A DNA stretch of 64,000 bases from Clostridia bacterium (GCA_017507005.1 JAFWBT010000031.1:34363-98362), one strand, 5' to 3'; positions 8,184 through 17,051 are shown, counted from the stretch's first letter. Program-made: numbers and translations. The notes: generated by a model from the sequence alone, not told the origin.

Positions 8184-9647
8184 TTACAGTGTGCTGCGAA
8201 TTGTAATCGTTGCAATGCGGATAGTTTCTTTTTTCGATGCGTTTTCCACAGCAGGCGTTTCTTCTGCGGTTTCGTTTGCGGTTTCTTCTGCGGCTTTTTC
8301 CGTATTTGCTTGCGCGCAGCACAGCGCATAAATAGCGTCGTAATAAATCTCGCTCATAAAACGGATTTGCTCGAAGGTGACGTATTCGTTCGCTTGATGA
8401 ATCGTCGCTTCATCGCCCTTGCGTTCAGGGCCAAAGCCACAGCCGCACTTCAAAGCGCGCGCATACGTACCGCCGCCGATTGCGATAGGGGAAGCATTTT
8501 CACCCGTTGCCGTGTTATACACCTGCATCAGCGTAGAAATCAACGCGCCGTTCGGGTCGTTATAAAGGGGCGGTTGATAGCTCTCTACCGTGTATTCCAC
8601 GCCGTAGCTATCCAGCTTTTGCGTGATTTCTTCCAAAGCGTGCGTCGAGGGGAAACGGATATCCGTCGTGATAGACAAAACGCCGTTTTTATACGTCGCA
8701 ACGTTAGGCGACATCGTGAGATAGCCTGTTTCGTCCTGCATGGTTTTCAAATCCAAAACGTCAGCAAACAGCAAATCGTACGCCTTTTTACAATCCTCGT
8801 TGAAGGTGGACAAAAAGGCAAGCAACGCTTCCAAAGCGTTTGCGCCCTTGTGCGGAGTGGAGCCGTGCGCCGATTTACCGTATACGCGCAAAATGTTCGT
8901 TGTATTGTCGTAGGAAAGCGTCGTGCCGTCGATAGGATTTTGATAATGGGACAGCTTGTTGCCAGCCTTTCTCGTTAAAATCGTTTCGGCAAGATCACAC
9001 ACCATATTCGGGCGTTCACCTGCGTTCAACGCAGACATGGGTGCCTCGTTTATCGAAAAATGCGTTGTGAAATGCAAGATGCCTTTCTCCGCGTAAATGA
9101 CGGGGAAATCCGCGTCGGGGGTAAAACCTTCCTCGGGCATCGTCGCCACTTTGTTGTAATGCTCGATACATTTCCAGCCCGATTCTTCGTTGCAGCCAAC
9201 GATAAGTTTTATTTTGCGGTTGGGCGTCAAATTTGCGTCCTTTAACGCTTTCATTGCGTACAGGCAAACGATAGCAGGGGTTTTGTCATCCATAGCGCCT
9301 CTGCCCCAAATTTTCGTGCCTGCCACGCCGCCGTCTGAAAGGTCGTCGTTGATTACGCCGCCAAAGGGTGGATATTTCCAGCCGTTGCCCGCAGGCACGA
9401 CGTCCAAATGCGCCAAAATAGCAAATTCCTTGCCCTCGCCGAATACGACCTCGCCAACGTAGTTGTCATAGTTATGCGTTTCAAAACCCATATCCTTGGC
9501 AAGATTTAAAAAGTATTCCAAGCAATCCGCCGCTTCCTTGCCGAACGGACAGTCCTCGATTGCCGCTTTCATAGACGAATCGAATTTAATGAGCTCCACG
9601 GTGGAGCTGACGATTTCGTTAAAATATTTCTGCATTGCGTGTTCCAT
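8184..9647 (-). CDS. pepV: Sapep/PepV-type M20 dipeptidase
   Basis: A dinuclear zinc dipeptidase of the M20 family, 487 residues from the chosen ATG at 9647, which has AGGA nine bases upstream. Visible active-site motifs are AHLDVVPAG (metal His and Asp), GRGAMDDKTP (bridging Asp), NEESG (catalytic and metal Glu) and the late GGGTYARAL loop. It acts in the cytosol on dipeptides. The frame also extends upstream to an ATG at 9743 lying exactly 6 bases after a TATAAT box. That start would be leaderless and add about 32 basic residues not typical of the family. An acidic Glu/Thr/Ala-rich tail of about 30 residues at the C-terminus is also extra. The family assignment is secure; the start is less so. 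Confidence 0.86.
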   Translation of the reverse strand: MEHAMQKYFNEIVSSTVELIKFDSSMKAAIEDCPFGKEAADCLEYFLNLAKDMGFETHNYDNYVGEVVFGEGKEFAILAHLDVVPAGNGWKYPPFGGVINDDLSDGGVAGTKIWGRGAMDDKTPAIVCLYAMKALKDANLTPNRKIKLIVGCNEESGWKCIEHYNKVATMPEEGFTPDADFPVIYAEKGILHFTTHFSINEAPMSALNAGERPNMVCDLAETILTRKAGNKLSHYQNPIDGTTLSYDNTTNILRVYGKSAHGSTPHKGANALEALLAFLSTFNEDCKKAYDLLFADVLDLKTMQDETGYLTMSPNVATYKNGVLSITTDIRFPSTHALEEITQKLDSYGVEYTVESYQPPLYNDPNGALISTLMQVYNTATGENASPIAIGGGTYARALKCGCGFGPERKGDEATIHQANEYVTFEQIRFMSEIYYDAIYALCCAQANTEKAAEETANETAEETPAVENASKKETIRIATITIRSTL

Positions 9648-9749
9648 AAGGTAAATTCCTGCCTTTTTGTAAAATTCCATATCGTTACGATAACGAAAAA
9701 ATCCTATCGCCGCGTTCGCTTGCTTGGCGCGGCGTTTTTTCATACTATT

Positions 9750-9778
9750 ATTATACACGATTTACGCCTTTTCGTAAA
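9750..9778 (-). promoter_or_regulatory. Promoter for pepV
   Basis: On the minus strand, TTTACG (9778-9773) and TATAAT (9755-9750) are 17 bases apart. The predicted start site coincides with an in-frame ATG at 9743. Confidence 0.72.
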
Positions 9779-9828
9779 CAAAATAAAGGGGTAAAGATAA
9801 AAAAATATTTTTTTTAACGGCGTGGCTT

Positions 9829-9857
9829 TTGACATTTCTCGTACGGTATGGTACAAT
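9829..9857 (+). promoter_or_regulatory. Promoter for the radC operon
   Basis: TTGACA (9829-9834) and TACAAT (9852-9857) are separated by 17 bases. It probably drives the five closely spaced genes from 9887 to 14226. Confidence 0.78.
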
Positions 9858-9886
9858 AGAAAAAAGCGCGAAAAAAGGAGACGGTC

Positions 9887-10603
9887 ATGACGGGCGTTAC
9901 TCACGGTCACGAAGGACATAGAAAGCGGATTATACAAAAGCTGGAAAGCGGTGCTTTGCAACAGCACGAGCTGTTGGAAGTGCTATTATTCAACGCCGTA
10001 CCGCGAAGAAATACCAACGATTTGGCGCATAGATTGCTGGCGGAGTTTGGCACGATTAAGGGGATATTCAGCGCGTCTATGCAACAGCTCCAACGCGTGG
10101 CGGGCGTAGGCGAAAACGTCGCGGCGTATCTCTATTGCGTGGGGCGTTTTATCGACGATTTTTTGGCGTTGGAAGAAGAAGTGTATCCAAAAACTTTCGA
10201 TAGGGACAGCTTTTTGCCTTTTGTCAAACGAGCGTACGCGGCGTTAAAACGCGAAGTGGTGGACGCCTATCTTCTCGACCACGACGGCAATATTTTTATG
10301 CGTAAGCGTTTTGAAAACGACAGTATGTATAGCGTAAAGTTTGCCCCCGAAGAGCTTGCGCGAGTGTTGAGCCTTGGTGAGCCGGCTGGGCTGGTTTTGG
10401 TGCACAATCACCCGTTCGGCAAAGCGGATTCGTCGGAAACGGACGATGCGATGACGACGAATTGTCAGCTCATTTGCAGTATGCAAAACGTATTGCTGTG
10501 CGATCACGTCATTTATGCGCCCGACGGCGTGTATAGCTATTATCTTAGCGGTAAACTGAAAAAAATCAGCGAGAAATATTCGATTAAAAAGGTATTTCCC
10601 TGA
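9887..10603 (+). CDS. radC: RadC/JAB-domain protein
   Basis: A 238-residue RadC-family protein preceded by AAAAAAGGAGA. The N-terminal part (1-100) carries the helix-hairpin-helix-like segment typical of the UPF0758 family (HEGHRKRI ... VAGVGENVAAYL). The C-terminal half (about 110-225) is a JAMM/MPN fold with the metal-binding sequence VHNHPFG followed by the aspartate in SSETDD. RadC proteins were once linked to DNA repair but have no established enzymatic role; MPN domains are often isopeptidases or inert scaffolds. It heads a likely operon with a two-component system, a phosphatase and cysteine synthase, which gives no clear hint to its job. Confidence 0.85.
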   Translation: MTGVTHGHEGHRKRIIQKLESGALQQHELLEVLLFNAVPRRNTNDLAHRLLAEFGTIKGIFSASMQQLQRVAGVGENVAAYLYCVGRFIDDFLALEEEVYPKTFDRDSFLPFVKRAYAALKREVVDAYLLDHDGNIFMRKRFENDSMYSVKFAPEELARVLSLGEPAGLVLVHNHPFGKADSSETDDAMTTNCQLICSMQNVLLCDHVIYAPDGVYSYYLSGKLKKISEKYSIKKVFP

Positions 10604-10627
10604 TAGACCTGATAGAAAGGAAAAGCT

Positions 10628-11989
10628 ATGAAAAAACAGCGTGAAAAAGACGTCAAAAAGGGGACGGAGCAAGGCGGCGTCGAAAAAAAGAGTAAGGTGC
10701 GTGAATTGCACGATAAATGGAGCGAAGCGTGGGAAGAAAACCGTATTCGCGCCTATTTCGTGCGCTTGTTCGGAAAATACAATATCCGCAACGAGGAGCA
10801 GTTCAGCGTGATTGCCAAATGGCTGATTTTCAGCGTGCTGATTTTGGTGGAAATCCTTATGATTATACAGCACGCGTATTTTTACGACGGCAAAAAGAAA
10901 TGGCTGATGCTGACGGTCGTTTTAGGACTGGTCAGCGTGCTGACGCTCTCGGAAGCGTTAAAGCTATTCGTGATAAAAAAAGGCAAAACGCGTATTGCGT
11001 TTTACGTGTTAGACGCCGTGACGGCGTGCTGTTTTATGCTCGTCACCAGCGGTACGTATCCCGTCCTCATTTATATGATTGTGTTGACGGAAATTTATAT
11101 CGGGTTAGAAAAAACCCGTCCGTCGGTGGCGTTGCTTTGTATCGGCGTACCCGTGTACGCGGCGAGCTATTACGTGAGAACGTACCTGCTCGGGGGCGGT
11201 GAAGTAAATTTGGCGTCCGTCGGGGTGCACGCGTTCGGCGCGTTGGTGGCGCTGTTGTTCCATTACGTCGTTGTGAATATCGCGCTCGCGTTCTATCGGC
11301 AGTTTTTGCGATTAGACAAAGCGTTGACGGAGCTGGACGAGAATAAAAAAGAACTAGAAAAAGCGTACGCGTCGGTGGCGGAAATGACCGCATTGAAAGA
11401 GCGTCAGCGTATCGCAAAGGAAATCCACGACACCGCGGGGCATTCGCTGACGACAGTGATTATGCAAACGGAATCAGCGAAGTTGATTGTCGATAGCGAT
11501 CCCCAAGAGGCGAAAAACAAAATCGCCGCGGCGAATCTTCGGGCAAGGCACGCCTTGGAAGAGCTGCGCGATTGCGTACATCTTTTGTCGGGACGCACGG
11601 GCGAATTGCCCTTGAAAACGGCGCTGGAAGCCGTGGTGCGCGAATCGATGGACGGCACGGGTATCGTTATCCGCTCGGAGATAGACGATACGGTGATAGG
11701 CGAAGAAACTTGCCGTTTTTTATGCAACACTTTAAAGGAAGGCATTTCGAACGGCTTGCGTCACGGTAAAGCGACGGCGTTTTGGTTTGAGTTGAAAAAG
11801 AGGGACGGCAAACTGTGCTTTTTGCTGTCCGATAACGGAAAAGGGATGGAAACGGCAGACCTGAAAGAGGGGTTTGGGTTGTCCACAATGCGAGAAAGAG
11901 CAAAGGCGCTTGGCGGTGAAATCGATTTCGTGTCCGAGGACGAAGAGGGGTTTGAAATACGTATGACGTTGCCTGCGCGGGAGGAATAA
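10628..11989 (+). CDS. NarL-type sensor histidine kinase
   Basis: The 453-residue sensor kinase has a highly charged cytosolic N-terminus (1-58), about six hydrophobic segments (60-230), a short coiled coil, a HisKA_3 dimerisation domain (about 257-330) with the phospho-acceptor in KEIHDTAGHSL (His near 267), and an HATPase_c domain containing DNGKG and a GFGLSTMRERA lid. It lacks an extracellular sensor domain, so stimulus detection is probably intramembrane, as in LiaS/DesK-like kinases. The partner response regulator starts 2 bases after the stop. The signal is unknown. The start has AAAGG eight bases upstream. Confidence 0.9.
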   Translation: MKKQREKDVKKGTEQGGVEKKSKVRELHDKWSEAWEENRIRAYFVRLFGKYNIRNEEQFSVIAKWLIFSVLILVEILMIIQHAYFYDGKKKWLMLTVVLGLVSVLTLSEALKLFVIKKGKTRIAFYVLDAVTACCFMLVTSGTYPVLIYMIVLTEIYIGLEKTRPSVALLCIGVPVYAASYYVRTYLLGGGEVNLASVGVHAFGALVALLFHYVVVNIALAFYRQFLRLDKALTELDENKKELEKAYASVAEMTALKERQRIAKEIHDTAGHSLTTVIMQTESAKLIVDSDPQEAKNKIAAANLRARHALEELRDCVHLLSGRTGELPLKTALEAVVRESMDGTGIVIRSEIDDTVIGEETCRFLCNTLKEGISNGLRHGKATAFWFELKKRDGKLCFLLSDNGKGMETADLKEGFGLSTMRERAKALGGEIDFVSEDEEGFEIRMTLPAREE

Positions 11990-11991
11990 AT

Positions 11992-12645
11992 ATGAGCGGT
12001 GAGAAAAAAATCCGTGTGCTGGTCGTGGACGATCAGCGTGATTTGGCGGAAGAAATCGGGAATATTTTACAATCGGACGAGGCGTTGACGGTGGTTGGCG
12101 TGGCGACGGACGGCTTTGACGCGCTGGAAAAAATGCGTGAAAATACACCCGACGTTGTGCTGTTGGATATCCGTATGCCGAATATGAACGGCGTGGTAGC
12201 GACGCAGCGTATCAAATCGGATTATCCCGACGTGAAAGTGCTGATTTTGACGACGTTTGACGACAGCGATTATATCCTCAACGCCATCAACAACGGTGCG
12301 AGCGGGTATCTTTTGAAAGACATCAGCGCGGCGGCGCTTATCGACGCGGTGAAAAACGCGTACGAGGGGGATACCATTTTGCCTGCCAAGATAGCCAAAC
12401 GTATCGCGGCGGCGGCACAACACGTGGCGGCGGACCGTGAAATAAAGCTGACACGCGCTTTTGGATTGTCCGATCGTGAAGTGGAGATTGCCTTGATGAT
12501 GTACGAAGGGTTTACCAACCGACAAATTTCTGCCGCGTTAAAGCTGTCGGAGGGTACGACGAGAAATTACGTGTCGGCAATCTACGTAAAAACGCATACG
12601 GAAAACCGCGCCGAGGCGATTGCCGCCATTAAGGCTGTGTTATAA
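11992..12645 (+). CDS. NarL/LuxR-type response regulator
   Basis: A 217-residue regulator paired with the histidine kinase immediately upstream. The receiver domain (5-125) shows the acidic pair in VVDDQRD, the phosphorylatable Asp59 in VVLLDIRMPN and the conserved Lys in GYLLKD. The C-terminal LuxR-type helix-turn-helix (about 150-212) reads LSDREVEIALMMYEG followed by NRQISAALKLSEGT. Phosphorylation should promote dimerisation and DNA binding. Target genes cannot be inferred from the window. The 2-base spacing to the kinase gene implies translational coupling. Confidence 0.92.
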   Translation: MSGEKKIRVLVVDDQRDLAEEIGNILQSDEALTVVGVATDGFDALEKMRENTPDVVLLDIRMPNMNGVVATQRIKSDYPDVKVLILTTFDDSDYILNAINNGASGYLLKDISAAALIDAVKNAYEGDTILPAKIAKRIAAAAQHVAADREIKLTRAFGLSDREVEIALMMYEGFTNRQISAALKLSEGTTRNYVSAIYVKTHTENRAEAIAAIKAVL

Positions 12646-12667
12646 AAAATCACAAAAGGGGCATACC

Positions 12668-13312
12668 ATGTACGAGACTATCGTGTTTGATTTAGACGGA
12701 ACGTTGCTGGATACGCTGGACGATTTATGGTCGGCGGTGAACGCGGCGTTAACGATATGCGGCTTGCCGCTACGAAAAAAAGAAGAGGTGCGCTCGTTCG
12801 TGGGGAACGGGATTGCAAAGCTTATCGAACGCGCGTGCGGCGGCGCGGATAGGGAAACGATAGAAAAAGCGTTGACGGAATTTAAAAAATATTACGCGGC
12901 GCATTGCGCGGATAAAACCCAGCCATATGAAGGCATTATCGAAACGTTGCAGGCGTTGATAGCGCAGGGCAAAAAACTCGCGGTGCTGTCGAATAAAGCG
13001 GATTTTGCCGTAAAAACGTTGGCGGAGAGGTATTTTCACGGCTTAATTTTAGAGGCAGTCGGGGAGAACGAAGAGGCAGGGATACGTAAAAAACCTGCGC
13101 CCGATTCGTTGTTTGCAGTGATGGAAAGATTGCAAACGACGCAAGAAAAGACGTTGTACGTCGGGGATTCCGAAGTGGATATCCAAACGGCGCAAAACGC
13201 AGGGGTGGATTGCGTTTCGGTGATTTGGGGCTTTAAGGACAGAGAATTTTTATTAAAAAACGGCGCGACAAAACTCGTCGATACGCCTAAGGAATTGTTA
13301 GAAATCGTATAA
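12668..13312 (+). CDS. gph: HAD-family phosphoglycolate phosphatase-like hydrolase
   Basis: The 214-residue HAD hydrolase has all four motifs: DLDGTLLDT (nucleophile and acid, residues 8-16), LSNKADF (motif II Ser), the Lys in KKPAPDS, and YVGDSEVDI (motif IV). A helical cap lies between motifs I and II. The closest characterised group is phosphoglycolate phosphatase Gph/PpaX, but HAD specificity is hard to predict. I use the ATG at 12668, preceded by AAAAGGGG, instead of the longer frame that overlaps the upstream gene. The start region (ATACCATGTACGAG) matches the interspersed motif seen throughout the window. Confidence 0.85.
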   Translation: MYETIVFDLDGTLLDTLDDLWSAVNAALTICGLPLRKKEEVRSFVGNGIAKLIERACGGADRETIEKALTEFKKYYAAHCADKTQPYEGIIETLQALIAQGKKLAVLSNKADFAVKTLAERYFHGLILEAVGENEEAGIRKKPAPDSLFAVMERLQTTQEKTLYVGDSEVDIQTAQNAGVDCVSVIWGFKDREFLLKNGATKLVDTPKELLEIV

Positions 13313-13323
13313 AGAGGTATACC

Positions 13324-14226
13324 ATGTACGAGTTGAAAGCGAATATCGAAGAATTTATCGGCAATACGCCGCTTGTAAAGGTGTCGGGCGGCGCGGCGGA
13401 AATTTTAGCGAAAGTAGAGAAATATAACCCCGGCGGCTCGATTAAAGACCGCGTGGCGCAGGCGATTATAGACGACGCGGAAAAATCGGGCAGATTGCAA
13501 AAAGGCGGCTCGATTATCGAGGCGACGTCGGGCAATACGGGCATAGGGCTGGCGCTAGTAGCATCGGCGCGCGGCTATAAATCGGTAATCGTTATGCCCG
13601 AAACTATGTCGATAGAGCGTAGAAAATTATTGCAAACGTACGGCGCGACGCTCGTTTTGACAGAGGGCGCAAAGGGTATGAAAGGTGCGGTGGAAAAGGC
13701 GGAGGAGCTGTTGCAAACGACGCCGAACGCAATCGTCGCTGACCAGTTTAACAACCCCGTTTGCGCGACGGTGCATTACGAAAAAACGGGCGCGGAAATT
13801 TGGTCGCAAACGAACGGCAAAGTGGATATTTTCGTCGCTTGCGTGGGTACGGGCGGTACGCTGACGGGGATAGGCAGGTATTTAAAAGAGAAAAACGCGA
13901 ATATCCGCGTAATCGCCGTAGAGCCTGCAAAATCTCCCCTTTTGAGCGAAGGCAAGGCAGGTGCGCACGGCATACAAGGTATCGGCGCGAATTTTGTGCC
14001 GAGCGTGTTGGATAGGTCGGTGTACGACGAAGTGCTGACGGTGACGGACGAAGAGGCGTTTGAAAAGGCGCGCGCGCTTTGTAAAGAGCAGGGCTTGTTC
14101 GTAGGGATTTCTTCGGGCGCGGCGTACGCGGCGGCACTGACGATAGCGGCAAGGAAAGAAAGCGCTGGCAAAACGATTGTGACGGTGTTCCCCGACGACG
14201 GCGGTAGATATCTGTCCGTGTTATAA
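13324..14226 (+). CDS. cysK: O-acetylserine sulfhydrylase (cysteine synthase A)
   Basis: A 300-residue pyridoxal-phosphate enzyme that makes cysteine from O-acetylserine and sulfide. The cofactor lysine is in GGSIKDR (Lys41). The substrate loop reads EATSGNTGIG (about 65-74), the phosphate-binding loop VGTGGTLTG and the C-terminal PLP contact ISSGAAYAAAL. Length and motifs match CysK. Eleven bases separate it from the phosphatase gene; it is the last gene of the radC-led operon. No T-box or other sulfur-responsive leader is visible directly upstream. Its start region again reads ATACCATGTACGAG. Confidence 0.92.
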   Translation: MYELKANIEEFIGNTPLVKVSGGAAEILAKVEKYNPGGSIKDRVAQAIIDDAEKSGRLQKGGSIIEATSGNTGIGLALVASARGYKSVIVMPETMSIERRKLLQTYGATLVLTEGAKGMKGAVEKAEELLQTTPNAIVADQFNNPVCATVHYEKTGAEIWSQTNGKVDIFVACVGTGGTLTGIGRYLKEKNANIRVIAVEPAKSPLLSEGKAGAHGIQGIGANFVPSVLDRSVYDEVLTVTDEEAFEKARALCKEQGLFVGISSGAAYAAALTIAARKESAGKTIVTVFPDDGGRYLSVL

Positions 14227-14346
14227 GTTTTTTCTAATAAAAAGCGAAAAAACAACCAATGGTTTACAAAAAACAACTGATGATACGTGGTTTTTGCACT
14301 TGGAAACCTTTATAATAAACACGTAAAAATTTTTTGGAGGTAAACA

Positions 14347-14832
14347 ATGAAAACACTTGGTCAAAATATCGCGTATTATCGGAAAGAAAAAGGGCTTACG
14401 CAAGAAAAGCTCGCAGAGATTTGCGACGTGTCGCCGCAAGCCGTTTCCAAATGGGAAAACGAGTTGGCTTGCCCTGACATAATGCTGTTGAAAAAATTAT
14501 CGCGTACCTTTGGCATTAGCGTAGACGAGCTGTTGGACGACGGTGAAGAACCGATTGCGCGCTTGGCGGAAAATCAAGAAAAGGGAAAGCTCTTAAAGAT
14601 TTGCGCCGAGGACGGCGAGGATACAGTCAAGCTGAATTTGCCTGTTGCACTGATAGAATTGTTGTTAAAGAGCGATGCTTTGCATAACGCTATTACGGTG
14701 AAAGGGAAGCAGGATATATTGTCTGCGATTGATTTTAATAAAGCGATAGAGCTTGTTTCGCTTGGCGTGATGGGCAAAATCATAGAGGTACGTTCCAAAG
14801 ACGGCTCGCTCGTCGAGGTGTGGATTGAATGA
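14347..14832 (+). CDS. XRE-type HTH regulator with SHOCT-like C-terminal domain
   Basis: The 161-residue protein has an XRE helix-turn-helix at 1-62 (LTQEKLAEICDVSPQAVSKWE). A C-terminal region (about 90-160) reads VKLNLPVALIELLL, then DFNKAIELVSLGVMGKIIEV and DGSLVEVWIE. This pattern is found in the SHOCT-like domain of LiaX/YvlB-type proteins, where it is linked to cell-envelope stress. The start is preceded by TTGGAGG. A TATAAT box lies at 14311 without a good -35. The next gene overlaps by 4 bases (ATGA), so both are translated as a pair. The function as an envelope-stress regulator is an inference from the domain pairing. Confidence 0.75.
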   Translation: MKTLGQNIAYYRKEKGLTQEKLAEICDVSPQAVSKWENELACPDIMLLKKLSRTFGISVDELLDDGEEPIARLAENQEKGKLLKICAEDGEDTVKLNLPVALIELLLKSDALHNAITVKGKQDILSAIDFNKAIELVSLGVMGKIIEVRSKDGSLVEVWIE

Positions 14833-15059
14833 AGATTTTTATTACAACGGCAGGGAAAACACGGAAAATTGCCTTGCCGATGAAAGGCGTTTTGAGTATT
14901 TTGTTGGCGAAAACACAAGATGAAGAGGTGAAAAAGAACCGCAAAAAACTGTTAAAAAGCGTGATGAGGTGTTTAAAAACGTATAAAAAAGAATACGGCT
15001 CGTTTGTGCTTTTGGAAGCGGTGGAAAAAGACGGCGTGGCGGTAAAAATTATCGTGTAA
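14829..15059 (+). CDS. Small basic protein coupled to the XRE regulator
   Basis: A 76-residue, Lys-rich protein of unknown function whose ATG overlaps the stop of the upstream regulator. It starts with a short beta-strand segment (KIFITTAGKTRKIALP), then a helical basic middle (about 30-60) and an amphipathic end. Small proteins of this type often accompany genes with SHOCT-like domains, and the overlap suggests the two act together or in fixed ratio. A bidirectional terminator follows within 4 bases. Confidence 0.6.
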   Translation: MKIFITTAGKTRKIALPMKGVLSILLAKTQDEEVKKNRKKLLKSVMRCLKTYKKEYGSFVLLEAVEKDGVAVKIIV

Positions 15060-15062
15060 AAC

Positions 15063-15097
15063 AAAAAAGGCTTTGGGATATTCCCAGAGCCTTTTTG
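15063..15097. terminator. Bidirectional terminator
   Basis: AAAAAAGGCTTTGGGA and TCCCAGAGCCTTTTT pair around a 3-base loop. It lies between the plus-strand regulator pair and the minus-strand mgtE gene and has A and T tracts for both. Confidence 0.85.
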
Positions 15098-15150
15098 TAT
15101 ACAATTTTTTCGGTTGTTTGAGCGTTTTTTGTTTCAAAAATTTGAAAGGT

Positions 15151-16815
15151 TTAGCCCAAGATCCAAATGGATAAATAGCAGAACAAAATCACCGACACTG
15201 CGTCTACAATCGTCGTGATGAAAGGGTTTGCAACGACGGCGGGGTCTAAACGGCAGATTTTTGCCAAGATAGGCAATATCGCGCCGACGAATTTTGCCAC
15301 AATCACCGTGAAGAACAACGCCAAGGATACGACGAGACATACGTCCCAAGTGTAGCCGCTCACGCCTAAAATCATACCGTCTAACACAATCAGCTTTACA
15401 AAACAAGCCGCCGCAAGGGTGAGCCCGAGAAGGATAGACGCGCGCAGTTCTTTCCATATTACCTTTCCAACGTCCCGCGATTCCACTTCACCGATGGCGA
15501 GGGCGCGGATGACGGTAACGGAGGCTTGCGAGCCGGAATTACCGCCCGTACCCATAATCATAGGCACGCAGGCGACAAGGCAAGTGGAGAGTTGAGCCTC
15601 GTAGCTGTTGAGAATAATGCTCGTAAACGTAGAGCCGAGCATAAGGATAAGCAGCCACAGTACGCGCGTTTTCCACAGCGTACAGACGCCCGTTTTTAAA
15701 TACGGTTTGTCGGTGGGGGTGATGGCCGCCATCTTCGCGATATCTTCCGTGTTTTCTTCTTGCAAGACGTCCATTGCGTCGTCGACGGTAACGATACCGA
15801 CGAGCCGCATTTCGCGGTCGACAATGGGCAGGGCTAAAAAGCCGTAATCGGAGATTTTTCTTGCAACGTCTTCCTTGTCGTCCTCGGTGTACGCGTAGAT
15901 GACGTTTTCTTTCATAATTTCGGATACGAGCGCCGTTTTTTGCGCCAGCATCAAATCCTTTGCCGTGACAAGCCCGAGCAGTTTATTCGTTTCGTCGATG
16001 ACGTAGCAGGTGTATATCGTTTCTTTATCGATTGCCGTACGGCGAATCCGCTCGAACGCGTCTTCTACCGTCATTGTCGGGCGGAGCGCCACGAACTCAA
16101 TCGTCATAATACTGCCTGCGCTATCCTTGGGATATTTCAGCAGTTCGTTGATGTACGCGCGCGTTTCGCTGTCGCTTTGCGCGAGGACACGCTTTACCAC
16201 GCTTGCGGGCATTTCTTCGATAAGGTCTACCGTGTCGTCAAGGAACAGTTCGTCCATAACGGCTTTCAATTCTCTATCGTTCAATTTATGAATCAGCTTT
16301 TCCTGCACGTCGCTGTCCATTTCAACGAAGGTTTCCGCGGCGAGGTCTTTGGGCAGGATACGGAACAAAATCAACAAATCGGTGTCCTGCTCCGTTTCCT
16401 CGAATACCTCGGCAAGGTCGATGGCGTTCATAGAGGAGAGAAGGGGCTTTAATACCGTATAATTCCGTTCTTCCAACAGTTTTAAAATATCGTCGAGCTC
16501 GGCAATACGCCGTACGATTTCCTGCGGCATTTCCTCGATAATGTCCACGGTTTCGTCTACGGATATCTCGTCCATTACCTTTTCCAGCTCGTCGTCGTAC
16601 AGCCCACCGATAATTTTTTCCTGCAAATCAGTGGCTAAAAGGAGCAGGGTGTCGGCGAGCAATTCGCTGTCCAAGACAGAACAAAAAGGAGTAAGGCGGC
16701 TATCGTCTATCTCCTTTAAAATCGCGGCAAGTTCTTCGGGCGAAAGCTTTTTCGCCTGCTCTGCCGCCTGTTCATAGTTTTCAGTTTCTAATGCTAATAA
16801 GAGTTCTTTTTCCAT
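15151..16815 (-). CDS. mgtE: MgtE magnesium channel with duplicated N domain
   Basis: The 554-residue Mg2+ channel is longer than the usual 450 or so. The N-terminal superhelical domain is duplicated: ELEKVMDEISVDETVDIIEEM (about 75-95) is matched by ELKAVMDELFLDDTVDLIEEM about 100 residues later. Two CBS domains follow (about 245-365), then five transmembrane helices with the channel signature PMIMGTGGNSGSQ. In MgtE the N and CBS domains bind Mg2+ and close the pore when magnesium is high. A doubled sensor could alter gating. TGAGGTAGCG precedes the ATG. A 25-codon ORF lies upstream on the same strand. Confidence 0.9.
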   Translation of the reverse strand: MEKELLLALETENYEQAAEQAKKLSPEELAAILKEIDDSRLTPFCSVLDSELLADTLLLLATDLQEKIIGGLYDDELEKVMDEISVDETVDIIEEMPQEIVRRIAELDDILKLLEERNYTVLKPLLSSMNAIDLAEVFEETEQDTDLLILFRILPKDLAAETFVEMDSDVQEKLIHKLNDRELKAVMDELFLDDTVDLIEEMPASVVKRVLAQSDSETRAYINELLKYPKDSAGSIMTIEFVALRPTMTVEDAFERIRRTAIDKETIYTCYVIDETNKLLGLVTAKDLMLAQKTALVSEIMKENVIYAYTEDDKEDVARKISDYGFLALPIVDREMRLVGIVTVDDAMDVLQEENTEDIAKMAAITPTDKPYLKTGVCTLWKTRVLWLLILMLGSTFTSIILNSYEAQLSTCLVACVPMIMGTGGNSGSQASVTVIRALAIGEVESRDVGKVIWKELRASILLGLTLAAACFVKLIVLDGMILGVSGYTWDVCLVVSLALFFTVIVAKFVGAILPILAKICRLDPAVVANPFITTIVDAVSVILFCYLSIWILG

Positions 16816-16876
16816 ACGCTACCTCAAAAATTTTATTATAGGACAAAAATTTTGTCGGTAGGCTCGCGTGTGGAAT

Positions 16877-16954
16877 TTACGCGCGGAAAAAACGATCCGC
16901 GGCAAACTGCGCACTTAGCGGGTCTACGACTGAGCTTAGATGATAGTCTGACAT
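16877..16954 (-). CDS. 25-residue leader ORF upstream of mgtE
   Basis: The minus strand carries AAGGAGG followed 8 bases later by an ATG at 16954 and 25 sense codons, ending in TAA at 16877. The peptide begins MSDYHLSSVVDPLS and ends AADRFFRA. The ribosome binding site is stronger than that of mgtE itself. The ORF ends 61 bases before mgtE, and between them lies a GACAAAA/TTTTGTC inverted repeat. By analogy with mgtL and other leader peptides it may control mgtE expression, but no sequence similarity to a known leader was recognised. Confidence 0.5.
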   Translation of the reverse strand: MSDYHLSSVVDPLSAQFAADRFFRA

Positions 16955-16983
16955 AAGATCGTTTCCTCCTTGTAATTTTTAAT

Positions 16984-16999
16984 GCATACTATTGTATGC
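16984..16999. promoter_or_regulatory. Palindrome overlapping the mgtE leader promoter
   Basis: GCATAC-TATT-GTATGC (16984-16999) forms a perfect inverted repeat. It overlaps a minus-strand TACAAT hexamer with GTGACA about 19 bases further upstream. It could be an operator for the leader ORF and mgtE, or a simple stem-loop. Confidence 0.4.
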
Positions 17000-17051
17000 G
17001 GATTGTTTTTATACATGTCACGCCGCAATCGTGCGTTGGGGCGTTTTTGTT

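Noticed and set aside
16816-17051. M-box (ykoK) magnesium riboswitch before mgtE
   Set aside because: None of the conserved M-box core is present in this 236-base region; instead there is a short ORF with a strong ribosome binding site.
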